This document shows, in pieces, positions 19,865 through 29,390 of a stretch of DNA of 64,000 bases (positions are counted from its first letter, which is position 1; each line of letters begins with the position of its first letter). The stretch spans positions 31,239,205-31,303,204 of the forward strand of contig NC_135361.1 of assembly GCF_051622035.1 (NCBI RefSeq), given 5' to 3'. The stretch is from Arctopsyche grandis (Eukaryota > Arthropoda > Insecta > Trichoptera > Hydropsychidae). A program made the translations under genes and the position numbers. The notes beneath the pieces were generated by a model that had not been told where the DNA came from, ran no database searches, and was given only the letters and a program-made list of their open reading frames with translations.

Positions 19865-22320
19865 TCATTCATCATTTCGAACGGGTTGAATTGGTGAGCG
19901 TGTAATGTGCGCACTTTTTATTACGATTAATATTACGTGCACGCGCGCTCGCGCCTATAAATTACCTTACATTATATTTATGCTAGTGGTTTTACCCGGC
20001 TTCGCTCGGCATTTGTAATATAAACAGTTTAAAAATGGCAAAACAATCTAATATTAAACATTCGTTTTTTTTTTATTAAATGTATTTGAATCGAAAAAAA
20101 TAATATTCAACGATGTCGATATCGTCGTCATAGAAACTTTGATTTGTTTTCGATGCTCCCAACAAACCTTACATACAAAGTCTCTTTCGAAATTACATAT
20201 TAGATGTGTGTAACATATAACTTTATGTTAATTCGTGTATCAATTCCTTTCCGAAAGCACACATTGAAATCATCAAGAAACAAAAACATCTCGGGTGCAA
20301 AAGGTTGTCGGTAATATCATATGCCAATGAACATGAACCATAAACAATTGCAGCATTTTCTTTATCTGTCGAAATTAATTTAAGCCTGAGCAAAGCCTAG
20401 TGCTTAAGCTATTCCATATATGTGTATATACATTTTTGAGGTTTCTTAGTACAGTTTCTCATTTCTAATCAGATCAGTACTTTTTCTGAAAGTTTTCCCC
20501 CGACATGCTTTATATATATGTATATGTTAAGGCCGAGATGTATTTTCAGTTTATATATTCCAACTGGCGTTTTAGGTTATTCATATTCGAATACAATTCA
20601 ACTAGTAAATTATATCTCTACAAACGCAAATACACTCAACAATGTGCGCCAGTTGAAATTTGACGGCACTAATGTTTTTACAAATGCTTTATAATTCAAT
20701 AATATGTTAATATTTGTAATAATAAGTATTACAAATAAAGGTAATGAGTATCGTATTACAAAGTCTCTAAAGGTCTGACCGCACTATGCGTCAACCGAAA
20801 GATCCGACACTTCACAACAGTACGCGACCAAATATTGTTTGTATGAAATTGTATGAGACAACGCACTGCGCGACAGTCGCATGACGTAGAACGACACCGT
20901 GCGTCAAAGTTTGCTTTCCGACCAACTTTGACGCAACGTGTCATTGAGTGGGGGTTGCCTTGCGACAATTATTATCCTTCTTCATATCGTGACTTTGAAA
21001 TAGCATGTAGCCATAATCTTTTGGTTTTTCTCGATTGTTCTTCTTCCTCGAATGATTGACATAATATACTGCGTAGTGTCGCATCGCGATGCTGTCGTTC
21101 GAGTGCGGTTTACCTAATATTGTCGCACACTGTTGTGACGTGTCGGATCGTTCGTTTGACGAATAGTGCGGTCAGACCTTAAGAATGTGTGACGTTTTCA
21201 CGACAACCTAACCGCTCCATCTTACCTGATACTACATATATAACTTATAGTTGAATTTTATTTTCAGTTGTAATATATTTCGACCCGATGCGGTGCAAAC
21301 GATTGACAAGCGCCAGACAGACTGAACCACAGATTAACGACAAGTGTACCTTATGCGTGCGCACTGCTCGCACTAACACTAAGCGAAATCTACCTGAAGT
21401 CCCAATATACCTACCCTGTATACGTTCTGTGCTTCTGATACTTTAGTTCCGAATTTTGCCTTATTAAACTCGCCAGAAAGATCCAACTCAATTTTAATAA
21501 TTGCATCTGTGCACATAGAAAGGTTACTCGTCATCTGATGTGCAATCTATCATTCGTGAAGTCGAGAATTGCGTTTAAAGCAGCCATCCAGTTCATCTGT
21601 GGTTCAGTCTGTCTGGCGCTTGTCGATCGTTTGCACCAAACCCATCTTGACCAGTTGGAATGTAATTCGCCATATGAATCAACTTACGTGGGTTAGACGG
21701 CATATATTACAACTATAACGATAGCTGGTACCGGGTTAGATGGAACTAGTTAAAATATATTACAACTAGAAGATACACTTCAACTCCTAGCCTATACACA
21801 GTATATTCTCTTACCATCATCGATATCTTGCTTCTTCCCCATCTTGCCTTTTTACTTTATCTATTTTTTTTATTTATAATATCAACATATTCATTTGTTT
21901 TATTCAATTCAAATTGAATTATATTTCAGAAAAAGACTTTCACCGTGTCGTATGAGGGTCGAACTGCCGGCTTGACTTTGGACTGGTCTTCAGGCTTTTC
22001 GCTGAACGAAGGAGCTCCTGGCAATCCACCGGTTTGGGCCTACCGTTTCTCCCAATTGAGAGGATCCAGCGACGACGGCAAATCCAAACTGAAGCTTCAC
22101 TTCCAAGACAGCGAAACTCGAGCCATTGAAACAAAGGTAATAACAACTCTACATATGTAGCTATGAAGCGGAAAAATATTAAAAACTCATCTCCATGTGT
22201 GATTTTCAGGAGTTGGAGTGTCAGATATTGCAGAGTCTTCTGTTTTGCATGCACGCCTTCCTGACGGCGAAGGTCGCCTCCGTCGATCCGGCTTTCCTGT
22301 CTTCCATTCAAGCGACATAA
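693..22320 (+). CDS. SNTG1: gamma-syntrophin, nine visible exons (5' end outside or unseen)
   Basis: Syntrophins are cytoplasmic adaptors that bind dystrophin/dystrobrevin at the membrane and use a PDZ domain to tether channels and signalling proteins. Exons join in frame with GT-AG borders: 693-827, 6123-6282, 6413-6538, 13057-13347, 13420-13604, 14108-14266, 14393-14620, 21930-22136, 22210-22320 (TAA), giving about 533 residues; vertebrate gamma-syntrophins are 517-539. Exon 1 ([11 protein letters not shown]) fits the split PH1a start. The PDZ spans residues about 46-135 with the GLGL ligand loop ([11 protein letters not shown]) and ends [15 protein letters not shown] Ser/Asn/His-rich linker fills 141-225, then the rest of PH1, PH2 ([18 protein letters not shown]) and the C-terminal SU region with [20 protein letters not shown] and [18 protein letters not shown]. 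The SU wording points to the gamma class rather than alpha/beta. The initiator exon was not found, so residue numbers are relative. SNTG1 versus SNTG2 orthology is not resolved. Confidence 0.93.
1361..1615 (+). repeat. two direct copies of a piggyBac-like terminal sequence
   Basis: TTAA followed by CCCTTTGAATGCTGACCAAC occurs at 1361 and again at about 1530, each followed by a cgccgat...cggcg stretch that can fold. TTAA plus a CCC-start terminal repeat is the hallmark of piggyBac ends. A related CCCTTTGAATGCT lies at 40893. No matching right end was found, so these are fragments or one end duplicated. Confidence 0.5.
2294..2366 (-). tRNA. tRNA-Arg (anticodon ACG)
   Basis: The 73-nt gene folds as a full cloverleaf. 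The acceptor stem pairs GGTCCTG with CAGGATC and has discriminator G; the anticodon loop is CTACGGA, read as ACG; the T arm carries GGTTCGAATCC. A T6 Pol III terminator follows. No intron is present. It is identical to the copy at 2502 and is transcribed away from it. Confidence 0.97.
2502..2574 (+). tRNA. tRNA-Arg (anticodon ACG)
   Basis: This is the second copy, identical over all 73 nt to the minus-strand gene 135 bp upstream, with the same ACG anticodon and internal A and B boxes. A T6 terminator starts at 2579. The two genes are head-to-head inside a syntrophin intron, so one is transcribed with the host gene and one against it. Confidence 0.97.
2609..2900 (+). repeat. R2 repeat copy with upstream duplicated segment
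   Basis: The R2 core begins near the phrase cccagcttcgctcagtat, continues taatataaacagcttaaaca and ends with acaaagtctctttcgaaatt. The 120 bp before the core (aaaaaatatgctacctacat) is repeated at 3243. R2 copies also lie at 3365, 10417 and 19990. A non-LTR 3' end is possible but unproven. Confidence 0.75.
3243..3675 (+). repeat. R2 repeat, second tandem copy
   Basis: Its first 200 bp are nearly identical to 2609-2810, at an offset of 634 bp, so a block of intron was duplicated. The copy carries two successive acaaagtctctttcgaaatt tails (3500 and 3647) with an interposed C-run at 3543-3552. Confidence 0.75.
4278..4710. mobile_element. PIF/Harbinger-like MITE, family H1, long form
   Basis: The element starts AGGTCTGACCGCACTATGCG and ends with the complement (gcatagtgcggtcagacct), flanked by TTA on both sides. 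A 3-bp TWA target duplication with such termini fits PIF/Harbinger. At 433 bp it has no transposase. The same long form occurs inverted at 20771-21179 and a fragment at 59362-59531. Confidence 0.8.
4714..4930 (+). mobile_element. tRNA-derived SINE, head type A
   Basis: The head reads gcttctgcctaacaccgaga and then a B-box-like gggttcgatcccatg. The body ctgctggtcagacc leads to the tail shared by all SINEs here (gatcgttttctatcagagt, then tttgccaatttt and tgaaacggttcc). The head abuts the end of the H1 MITE. Confidence 0.75.
4985..5056 (-). mobile_element. SINE head A fragment, inverted
   Basis: This is the reverse complement of the SINE head at 4714 (aacccggcgcctctcggtgt), without the tail. It lies 60 bp from the complete copy. 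Confidence 0.65.
5241..6088 (+). mobile_element. diverged solo LTR interrupted by other repeats
   Basis: The left part (gcgtggacgtgtagaggggt) and right part (ttttggcgcgaacgcaagtg ... tctctacgttaca) match the beginning and end of the solo LTR at 36065-36367. About 600 bp of foreign DNA, including a SINE at 5785, separates them. The 3' edge lies just upstream of the syntrophin PDZ exon acceptor. Confidence 0.6.
5785..5960 (+). mobile_element. tRNA-derived SINE, head type B
   Basis: The head is gcgtggactagtggttagct with a B-box-like gcggttcaattccc. The shared tail follows (gatcgattcctatcagagtt, tgaaacgg). The head differs from type A although the tail is common. Confidence 0.75.
7185..8615 (+). 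repeat. segmental triplication within intron
   Basis: Three copies of a roughly 280-bp module start near 7190, 7885 and 8325. Each contains tggtacctagtacctactaa, a taccagcgataaat block and cacttctcaaagtgtattca. Spacers between copies carry a whole SINE (7700-7885) or a deleted remnant of it (8245-8330), which shows that the SINE was present before the last duplication and was later internally deleted in one copy. Confidence 0.85.
7700..7885 (-). mobile_element. tRNA-derived SINE, inverted
   Basis: Read on the minus strand it has an actagtggttagcatataat head, ctgctggtcagacc and the shared tail (aggtcgatcgtttcctatca). It lies in the first spacer of the triplicated region. Confidence 0.75.
9272..9340 (+). 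mobile_element. SINE head B, truncated
   Basis: The sequence cagcgtggactagtggtcat is followed by a degenerate B box. The tail is absent. Confidence 0.55.
9740..9935 (-). mobile_element. tRNA-derived SINE, inverted
   Basis: On the minus strand the A box reads tggcttagtggtagtg and the B box ggttcgagtcctcgcc. The tail shared by the other SINEs follows (tcgatcgtttctctatcaga, then tgaaacggttcc). This is the most tRNA-like head of the set. Confidence 0.8.
9950..10250. repeat. cluster of GGTCAGTAAATAAAAT-type short repeats
   Basis: The word ggtcagtaaataaaat and variants (tgatcagtattttaaatt, ggtaagtaaataaaat) recur several times in 300 bp. The same word family forms both ends of the element at 39765-40640, so this is probably a second, decayed copy. 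Confidence 0.5.
10417..10605 (+). repeat. R2 repeat copy
   Basis: It runs from tgttttacccggcttcgctc to acaaagtctctttcgaaatt, as in the copies at 2735 and 19990. No ORF is present. Confidence 0.75.
11412..12050 (+). repeat. dispersed repeat R1, long copy
   Basis: It matches 50146-50780 along its whole length, from tttttgttattaatccacaa to tctcgtctctgaac. An internal stretch at 11552-11779 is open for 75 codons but is interrupted in the other copy, so I do not call a protein. Confidence 0.8.
12076..12823 (+). mobile_element. candidate non-autonomous Helitron
   Basis: It begins A|TCTATATATATAAAA and ends gacggCTAG|T, with the short palindrome gatgtacatc just before the end. Insertion between A and T, a TC start and a CTAG end preceded by a hairpin are Helitron features. 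A module (tgtatgcatgtccgggaag) is present twice, at 12136 and 12540. No Rep/helicase is encoded. Confidence 0.45.
14662..14667 (-). terminator. possible poly(A) signal ATTAAA of the nested channel gene
   Basis: ATTAAA on the minus strand lies 12 nt after the channel stop codon. If used, the transcript would end close to, or inside, the antisense of syntrophin exon 7. Confidence 0.35.
14679..19551 (-). CDS. cyclic-nucleotide-gated/HCN-like channel with atypical S4 and pore (5' exon not found)
   Basis: Three exons join in frame on the minus strand: 19551-19225, 17837-16921 and 14963-14679 (stop), about 509 codons. The fold follows the CNG/HCN plan. S1 is [15 protein letters not shown]2 is [16 protein letters not shown], close to the family DIVINFRTG; S3 is [19 protein letters not shown]; an S5 carries [12 protein letters not shown] like the family LCHWDGC; then pore, S6, C-linker and a cyclic-nucleotide-binding domain (GDYIIKSG ... 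FLVTGLIAV ... [19 protein letters not shown]). Two hallmarks are missing. S4 ([20 protein letters not shown]) has one Lys and no Arg, and the pore reads [13 protein letters not shown] with no GYG. The phosphate-binding cassette keeps GE but has RKS for the usual R-(T/A)-(S/A). The first exon starts mid-codon after a ttttgcag acceptor, so an upstream exon exists. The stop lies 58 bp from a syntrophin splice donor. The family assignment is strong; ion-channel function is uncertain. Confidence 0.85.
15120..16075. mobile_element. non-autonomous Merlin-like element with 8-bp TSD
   Basis: Terminal inverted repeats of about 33 bp start CAGAGAAATGTTATAATAAT; the exact duplication actgtcac flanks both ends (15112-15119 and 16076-16083). 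Internal sequence (cgagcaccaagcatcaaata, ctaaaattattt) matches the flanks of the ISXO2-type transposase fragment at 47690-50140, so this looks like an internally deleted Merlin derivative. A Harbinger-like MITE sits inside it at 15862-16042. Confidence 0.7.
15862..16042. mobile_element. PIF/Harbinger-like MITE H1, short form
   Basis: At 181 bp it starts aggtctgaccgcactatgcg, ends cgcggtcagacct and is flanked by TAA on both sides. It is nested in the Merlin-like element. A near copy, inverted, is at 57620-57798. Confidence 0.8.
16366..16447. mobile_element. 82-bp piggyBac-like miniature element
   Basis: The arms CCGCTTAGACGCCCAGC and its imperfect complement (gggcagctaagcgg) are flanked by TTAA on both sides (16362-16365, 16448-16451). 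It lies in intron 2 of the nested channel gene. Confidence 0.65.
16564..16841. mobile_element. 278-bp non-autonomous hAT element with exact 8-bp TSD
   Basis: The ends are cagtgccgg and ccggcactg, with cttaagtc repeated on each side (16556-16563 and 16842-16849). The interior is rich in ggcgcc words. It is in intron 2 of the channel gene, 79 bp from exon 2, and looks recent because the target duplication is perfect. Confidence 0.85.
17990..18724 (+). repeat. two diverged 230-bp direct repeats, about 503 bp apart
   Basis: Copies at 17990-18222 and 18494-18724 share cgcgtgtgagggagaaaacc, gactagctagc, tatgtacgtagctga and ccgcgaatatcaagag. The GC content is higher than in the surrounding intron. 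No ORF explains it; it lies between exons 1 and 2 of the nested channel. Confidence 0.8.
19717..19825. repeat. GACGTCA-rich short tandem repeats
   Basis: A unit near 40 bp containing acatgtgcgacgtcaggccg recurs about three times, with one perfect CRE palindrome TGACGTCA at 19728. It lies upstream of the visible first exon of the minus-strand channel gene. A regulatory role is only a possibility. Confidence 0.5.
19835..19862. repeat. (AC)14 microsatellite
   Basis: A perfect dinucleotide run directly follows the GACGTCA repeats. Confidence 0.95.
19985..20205 (+). repeat. R2 repeat copy
   Basis: It runs from ggttttacccggcttcgctc to acaaagtctctttcgaaatt, with more internal divergence than the copies at 2735 and 10417. 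Confidence 0.75.
20771..21179. mobile_element. PIF/Harbinger-like MITE H1, long form, inverted
   Basis: AGGTCTGACCGCACTATGCG ... gtgcggtcagacct is flanked by TAA on both sides. Its 409 bp match 4278-4710 in the opposite orientation. Confidence 0.8.
21266..21714. mobile_element. inverted-repeat element just upstream of syntrophin exon 8
   Basis: Arms of about 45 bp (ggtgcaaacgattgacaagc, cagacagactgaaccacaga) occur at 21290-21335 and complemented at 21596-21640, with outer agttgtaatata/tatattacaact ends. A second tatattacaact lies at 21755-21766. No TSD is clear and the class is unknown. Confidence 0.6.
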
Positions 22321-22380
22321 GAAAAACCACCACGTCTTCTGTGTGCCTGTCTTCTCGACTTTTAAAGTCCAACTCGGGAC

Positions 22381-22386
22381 AATAAA
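22381..22386 (+). terminator. poly(A) signal AATAAA of syntrophin
   Basis: A canonical hexamer lies 60 nt after the TAA stop and is the first one downstream. Confidence 0.75.
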
Positions 22387-24851
22387 ATGTATTCAATTCG
22401 GTCTCTGTAAAACTTTGATGCTTCACTTTTAAATCCGACGATCATTCAAACTCGCTTACTTGAGATATTTATAAAATATAATAAAAACAAAGGCATATTC
22501 CGTTCTTTCTTCCACAATTCGTTTCTGAATCTATATCGTTTCGATTGTGTCGATAGTGCGGATCTGAAACGGACGTTTCGTAACAATTGCATTAGAAATC
22601 CTTGTAAAATATATGAAAATGTGTATAATATATATATATGTATGTATTTGTAACCCGTAATGATTTCGACTGATTGTAGGACCTCGTGTATGTTTGGGTA
22701 TTCAACGAACATTAAATTTACATAAGGCAAGTAATTCCCTTAGTGTATATAGATATTTTTTTGTATGAATTATGACTTTAAGGAAAAAATGTTAGCATTG
22801 TCACGAAAATTTGTAAGATTTTTCAGCATCATACTCCATTGATTGATCTCTGAATGAAAAGGGTTATTTTATTTTATCTTTAAACATAAAATGAATTTTT
22901 ATATACGTATATATGTATATGCTTATTCTAACATGAAAGGGTATAGTAAAAAATCCCTATTGACAAACTTGACCATTGTAAGTTTAATGCGGTCTAAAAA
23001 TGAGGCTCAAATCTCACGCTTTTTACAATTAATTATTTTTCTAAATATTATCCTCGAATACAATACTCGTTTTTTCAGCGTACACTAAAGTCTACGATAC
23101 ATTGTATTATAAGAAAAAAAGATTCTTATGAATAATATATGTACATACTATGCATGCTGTACTTTACAATAATTGTCGTAGGAAAGTATAGAAGAAACTT
23201 CATCAAAATACGTATCGATTTGTGTTTAAATGAATTTGTTACACCAAAGGTGAATCAATAATTATATTTATGGTGAAGATTTTGAGTTAATCGAACGAAT
23301 TCAAACAACCAAAGACACATCTTTAGTTAGTTTGGAGACCCGTCGGAAATTTTGGACCTCAAACAATGTAATGTTTTGCTCGAGCTATGATAAGATGCTA
23401 TCAATATCAAGCACGAATATAGACGAGAACTCTTATGTTATACAAAACATACATAGAGAAAATTCACATGAAAAATATGTCATGACACTGAAAGAAACTC
23501 CTATTACGATACAAAACACCAATTGCCCTGCCTTTTTCTTTAATATATGCATAATTTCCTGTGGTTTTATCCAATCTCTAACAAAAACATACTCCAGTGA
23601 GTTCACAATATGTTTTCTAACTGACAGCTCTACACTTACCATAAACTATTATCATCTTGAAAGGTACAGACTATAGATGTAGAATAACCTAGATATGCCA
23701 TTACATACAAATTTCGTTGGAGATCTTGTCGCCACTAACTGAGGGGTGCGGGGGGTTTAACTAGCGGGGAAGTGGTAAAAAAAAAAGGAAGAAACGCAGC
23801 GGTCGGCACCCAGTTTATGTATATGTACATGCACTGAAGTTTTATTTTATTGGACAGTAAACCAAACTAATAAAGCCATATTAAGAAAAAAATATTTAGC
23901 TATACACACTATATTAAACTACAAATGTATGTTACTATAATAAAACCATCATTAACTATTACAATATTTAAATATTAGTAACTTTCACAAGTATCAATTT
24001 TAAAGCTGACACTTTAATATTTAGTTAATTGTTTGTAGTTTTAAACTTAATGTCGATTTCTGAATTTCCTTCAGTGCCAACAAGATATACGCGTGCATTA
24101 TATTAATTCTTACTTATGATATGTGATGCCATCCGCCTTTTTATGTTTTCTTGAGTAATTGTAACACAATTTCACTGAACACGTTGGCATTTTCGAAAAA
24201 TGTCAATCGATCTTCCTACTTAGAAGCTAACTAGCTACTGAGAGAGAGTGTGCATGATCTGTACTTTTTTTTGTGTGTGCATGGTCCAACAGGGGGATCG
24301 GCTTAGAGCGTCAGGGCGTATCTATGGTATTCTATATCTATGGTACAGACCGAAACCATCATGATTTTAATATTTAGTTCGGCTTCCAAAACCTTTTCTG
24401 AATGACTACAGATAATTACTGACTCACCTTTAATGTGTATTACATCATTCATGTTTACGTTTAATGTTTTACAAATTCAAAATAAATATCGTACCTGTAC
24501 ATTAGATTGGCCTTCACTTTGCTGGAGTATTTTTTATTATTTTTGGCATTCTAAAAATGCAAACGTTGTATTTGGCAACACATTTGACACGGGTACAGTT
24601 ATTTATCTTTAAAATAAAAAAAATGTTTATACATAATAATTTCAGCAAAATGATAGCCATTCTTATATGCAAATGTTAAGTTTACTATAAATATTTATTT
24701 ACTCATGCATATCATAACTCACACTATTTGATTATAGTTTTAAATGGTTTCACACGCAAGACTTACATATATTATGAATGCGAATGTAAATGAAAAAAAA
24801 GTGTGTGGCGTGCTTTTGAATGACGATATTGTAATCTGATAAGTACCTACT

Positions 24852-24907
<56 letters not shown>

Positions 24908-25460
24908 TATATATATATGTATGTATAGTGTGACCAAATTCCATTTTAGAGTCAAATTTACGGTGTATAGATTGGATCGAATTTATATTTGAGGATGCTA
25001 TGTATGTATGTATGTAGTTTGTAATTATTGCTGTTTGTAATTTTTTCCACTACCATGTAAATCTAACGGACGATGGAAAAAGACTGACGAATATAACCAA
25101 ATCGTAGATGAAACGAATCGGTGTTTGTTTTTAATGGACACTTTCATCTCGTTATACATCCATGCGGCATATAATATGTAGAAGTGATTGTGTTTTAATA
25201 CGACCAAAACGGAAGTGTATAGAAAGTAATAAAAAAAAAGAGTCTCATAGTCGGTTTAATGTAAGGAAAATAAAATAGACACAACGACGGGTGTGTGTAT
25301 ATGAGAATGTAAAATTTTATATTATATCATTAAGAACAAATGCTTTTTATTGAATCATATCCAAGTATATGTATATTGTGGTTGATTGTTTAATTAATTT
25401 TATTTTTTATTAAATTTATGAGTTATATAGTCGAACAGGGGTATTATGCGTACGATTGCT
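22387..25460. other. AT-rich intergenic DNA without recognisable genes
   Basis: Only short open frames without family resemblance occur, and the sequence is rich in tatatgtatg words. I see no repeat family member except the AT microsatellite. Confidence 0.6.
24854..24918. repeat. (AT)n microsatellite
   Basis: A nearly perfect AT dinucleotide run of about 65 bp with one interruption. Confidence 0.95.
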
Positions 25461-25469
25461 ATCTTTTTA

Positions 25470-25898
25470 GGTTGTGGCTATTTGCAGGTAATATCTGCGA
25501 CAGGCGCAAAGCCTTCTGTGCATGCGGGTGAACTTATTATCCGATTATAATTTCTTACATTTAATGTATGCTAGACTTGTTTAATCAATCGTTCATTATA
25601 CATGAGGCAAATAAATTTCGCACGTTATTATAATAGATTTATATCATTTAGCTAGTTCGCGACTTGTACTTGTATGTAGGTATTATACGTTGTATATGAT
25701 AATAATTTTTTAACAATTAATAATGTTAACTAATTTGCATTATATTTTTTACTCTACGTCACTTTACAAGTTCGAACTAAATTTTAATAGGTTTAAAATA
25801 AAATTTTAACAGTAAACACGCTGACAGTGACAGTTCACGCGCATGCGCAGAAGTCTTTACGCCTGTCGCAGATACAGTACCTGCAAATAGCCACAATC
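25470..25898. mobile_element. 429-bp TIR element with 9-bp target duplication
   Basis: Arms of about 70 bp (ttgtggctatttgcaggta, then tctgcgacaggcg and cttctgtgcatgcg) are inverted at the right end (gcgcatgcgcagaagt, cctgtcgcagata, tgcaaatagccacaa). The 9-bp atcttttta is repeated exactly at both edges. Long TIRs with a 9-bp duplication suggest a Mutator-like or Merlin-like element. There is no ORF. Confidence 0.75.
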
Positions 25899-26019
25899 AT
25901 CTTTTTATTTGAATTTCATGTGGTTTTTATACAATGATTTTTAAAAAATCGCATTGTGACGCCCGCAAGAAGTGAAACTTCCGAGTTTCTTATCCGCAGA
26001 TTTGTACTGTTATGATAAG

Positions 26020-26267
26020 CAGGGCTGAAGAGAGTTCCAGGGCCCGGACTACTCCAGGGACCACATGTCAGAAATCATACCTGTTATATCATAATTTATT
26101 ATTCAATTATTTTAAAAAATAACAACCAACATATAAATAGGTATTTTTTCTAATAGTTCTGATAGATTTTTCGTATATTAAATTAAATCTATAAGATTTT
26201 TTTTTCAGTTTGTCATAGGGCCCGGAATAGTTTTTACCAGAACCCAGGATTCCTCTCGACGGCCCTG
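26020..26267. mobile_element. 248-bp hAT-type miniature element
   Basis: The ends are cagggctga...agggcccgg and ccggcc-type cggccctg. The flanking octamers atgataag and atgataac differ at one base, as expected for an aged 8-bp duplication. Confidence 0.65.
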
Positions 26268-29150
26268 ATGATAACGTGAGGCTTTTTTAAAAAATCCATT
26301 TAAAATTTGAATTGATTTCTAATATATTACATGCATTGAATATAGTAATAACTGAGTTCGACTGTATATTATATTTGACAATCATCATATATTTTTCTAG
26401 TTATTATATTAATTTTATTATATTTGGAACGTTCGTGCATGTGTATATTATAATGGAGCATTTACACCGACGAACCGAATAAATCATTCACTCGCTCGTC
26501 GGTATAAAGATTGGCAGAAAGTATGATAGTTATTTTTATGTATATTTAGAATATTAGCTACATATCAGTATTCCATAATAATTTTTTGCATTTTATATGA
26601 CTTTTTATGTGCAGGTGTGATTCGGGTGTTATATTTGTTTGAAACCTGCACACTTTTTAATGTACAATTTAAGTTTTATCACGTTTCGCAATTTATTAAT
26701 AGATGTTATATTGTTGTAATTATTATAGATAAAGTCTGATAAAATTGAAAAAATACCAAAGAATGTGTGTCGAAGCAATGTCTTTCTATTTAAAACTGAA
26801 ATGATGGAATTCCGACCAAGCTGACTAAATTGAAAATATTTCAGTTCCGTATTTACATATTGATAGTTTCATTTCATAAAAGATGTTGGTTCAAATTATA
26901 TGTATTACATTTATTTTTAATATATTTGTAGGGGTAATTTTCCTATAGTAAATAAACCCCGATATATAGGTATTTGTTTAACGAGTAAATGAACAATGAA
27001 AAATATAAAATTGTTATTCAGTACAAAAAGATTATTATGAATTACATTTCTATGCTTCGATTATTATCATTGCGAGTCGTTGATTTGATTTGGAAATGCT
27101 AAAAAATATTTACAATATTGTGAACGAATAGGTGTGTAAGTCGTAACGATTGTCAATGAGCAAAATAGCCTTCTTCTTATTATATTAAATTGTAATAATA
27201 CAGAATAAGATATTTCAATTATATACGTACGTAGATGTGGTCTATGGATGTGAAGTGAGTTTTAGCAATATATATATGTATGTACATATATCGACGGTCT
27301 TGTGGTGCTTTTACGAGTATTCATACTATTCTTGATGCCACATTGGTACACACGTGTATCTCATTTTTATTTTAAATATTAATTTGTGTGTACAAATGTA
27401 CTTGGGAAGTGCTATCAACCAGTCTTTATTTGATCACATTTATGATGATATCTTTTTTTATTCATAAAAAAACACAGACAGTATTAGTAATTGACCTCGT
27501 CTGAAATACATATTCATATACATATTCAATTCATGTTGCACTTCGATTTTTTCATATAGAATTGCATTAGTAAAGTCTATTTATTATATATGTATAGAGC
27601 AATTATATATAAACATATTATTTATTTTTAAATGTTTATTCAACATTGTTATTCTGTCATATATGTATATGTATTGTGAATATTTTAAAAGAAATTTCCC
27701 CTCCGTGATTGAAGACACTGTCTCGCATTGTTAATCACAACAGACCCTGAACTAAATTAATAATTAACGTTTATATTTATAAGGAGCATGTTATTGTTAA
27801 TATTAAGTGGTTGTTTTTAAATATTATTATTAGATGACAATATATAATGCGAATGATTAATGTTTGAATTTGTTTCATTACTTGTTTTACTGTTTTTCGA
27901 TTTTTCTTCCACTATTTTTTTCAACCCCTTAAACATGTGTGCTCTTCACGAAAAAAATCAAGTAATATTCAATGTGATGAAAATAAAAAAAAAATCACTA
28001 AATTTAAGAAACCGTATAGGGTGATAGGCATTGAAGTATAATGTATAGAATAGTCATTCCTAACAAAAGTATCGCTTAAAAGCGAGCCATCGAAGAGAGA
28101 GACGGAAAGTCAGAAGAGAGACAAAAGAGTGAGGAAAAAGAATTCGTGGAAGTGATCGTCCCTTATCGTCCTTTAAAATTTTTAGGGGCTGAGAGCAATT
28201 CTATGCATACTACTTCAATGTAGATAAAGTAATAATTAGTTTTAAAAAATAATACGGTGTACGGCCCTGTTTTTCAATGAGTGAGCCTGGCGCACGTGCA
28301 CATACAGATGTTCGGACTTTGTCGAACTAATACTACCACACAATTTCACTAGTAGAGCCTATTTCAAAGAGATCCTACTGCTACAGAGTTTAACAAACAA
28401 CTGAGCAAAACAGCCGACATCTCCGTTTGCAAGGAGTTTTTGTGGCAACATTTTTGGAAGCTGAGAGCGCTTCTACCCATTCTACTTCAATGATGATAGG
28501 TTTTGAGCGATTCCCGGCCTATTGAAACACTGTTTGTGTTTGTTTGTAAGAGGATCGTTTATTTATGTTCAGTTGTTACAATGGTAATTTTATGTACAAA
28601 GAAGTTTAGCTTCGGAGAAGTGAGCTGGCTGAACTCCAGAGGTTCACTCTGGCGTCTGGAGCTGGTGCGTCGGTTTAAATACATTGTGGGTCGATGCGTG
28701 CCGTGTGCAGATGTCTTTGCTTCAGGTCAAGTGTCGTAGTTGCATGATGACATCACTGCTGGATTTCGTTCGTTTTACGATCGAGCGATAAACTCTTTCT
28801 TCTGGAATAGTCGCAAGGGGACGTTGCCCTCGAGTTGCGAAGATAGTTCCAGGCGAGATTAGTTCTGCTGGGTCGTCGCCCTCTAGTAGCGAAGCGAATT
28901 CCTGGCGAGATTAGTTCTGGATGTTTTTACAGGAGCGATGATGATGCCATCGTAATACTTGTGTATTGTTGTGAAATATATGAGATCACTGGTTTTGATT
29001 CGGAATAGTGCTATATTCCTACAACCGGAAGTAGGATTTTTTCCTCCGTAGAGACTAATCCATAGACATTATGGATTTAGACTTGCACATAAATTTTTAC
29101 ATAGTGTACATAAATCAAATTCAGATATTAATGACATAGTGGGTAGGATT
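26268..29150. other. AT-rich intergenic DNA, no gene recognised
   Basis: The block 28170-28225 (ctgagagcaattctatgcat) has a diverged echo at 28455-28495 (ctgagagcgcttctacccat). The GC-richer 28640-28960 has two echoes of gcgagattagttctg and ends near gctatattcctaca. It could be a decayed LTR but I could not bound it. Confidence 0.5.
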
Positions 29151-29390
29151 GTTTTTGCCAATTTGATGGAGGGACCGTTTCAATAATGAAATCAGATAAA
29201 TTGGCAAACTCTGATAGGAAACGATTGACTTGAAATCACAAATATCCAAGTCTGACCAGCAGCACTACAGAAATACTTTCGAATAAATTATTTTCAATCG
29301 GGGTAAACGCAGGGCTTGAACCAGGGAGCCTTTTATTGGTTAGCATTAACGCAACCACTGATCTATACTGTTGGCTTTTCATTTATCACA
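29150..29390 (-). mobile_element. tRNA-derived SINE, inverted
   Basis: On the minus strand there is a head with a diverged B box (ggttcaagccctgcg), then ctgctggtcagacttgg and the shared tail (tcgtttcctatcagagtttg, tgaaacggtccc). Confidence 0.7.

Larger units (their letters stand above)
14621..21929 (+). other. syntrophin intron 7 hosting a nested antisense gene
   Basis: This 7.3 kb intron lies between the exon ending VIKLG and the exon beginning [10 protein letters not shown]. On the opposite strand it contains the whole visible channel gene, plus Merlin-like, hAT, piggyBac-like and Harbinger-like insertions. Confidence 0.85.

Noticed and set aside
24854-24918. CRISPR-like or regular spaced repeats
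   Set aside because: This is an AT microsatellite; no repeat-spacer array exists in the window and the genome is eukaryotic.
28503-29022. Possible LTR with a CA end near 29022
   Set aside because: No TG start, target duplication or second copy could be found, so the boundaries are unsupported.
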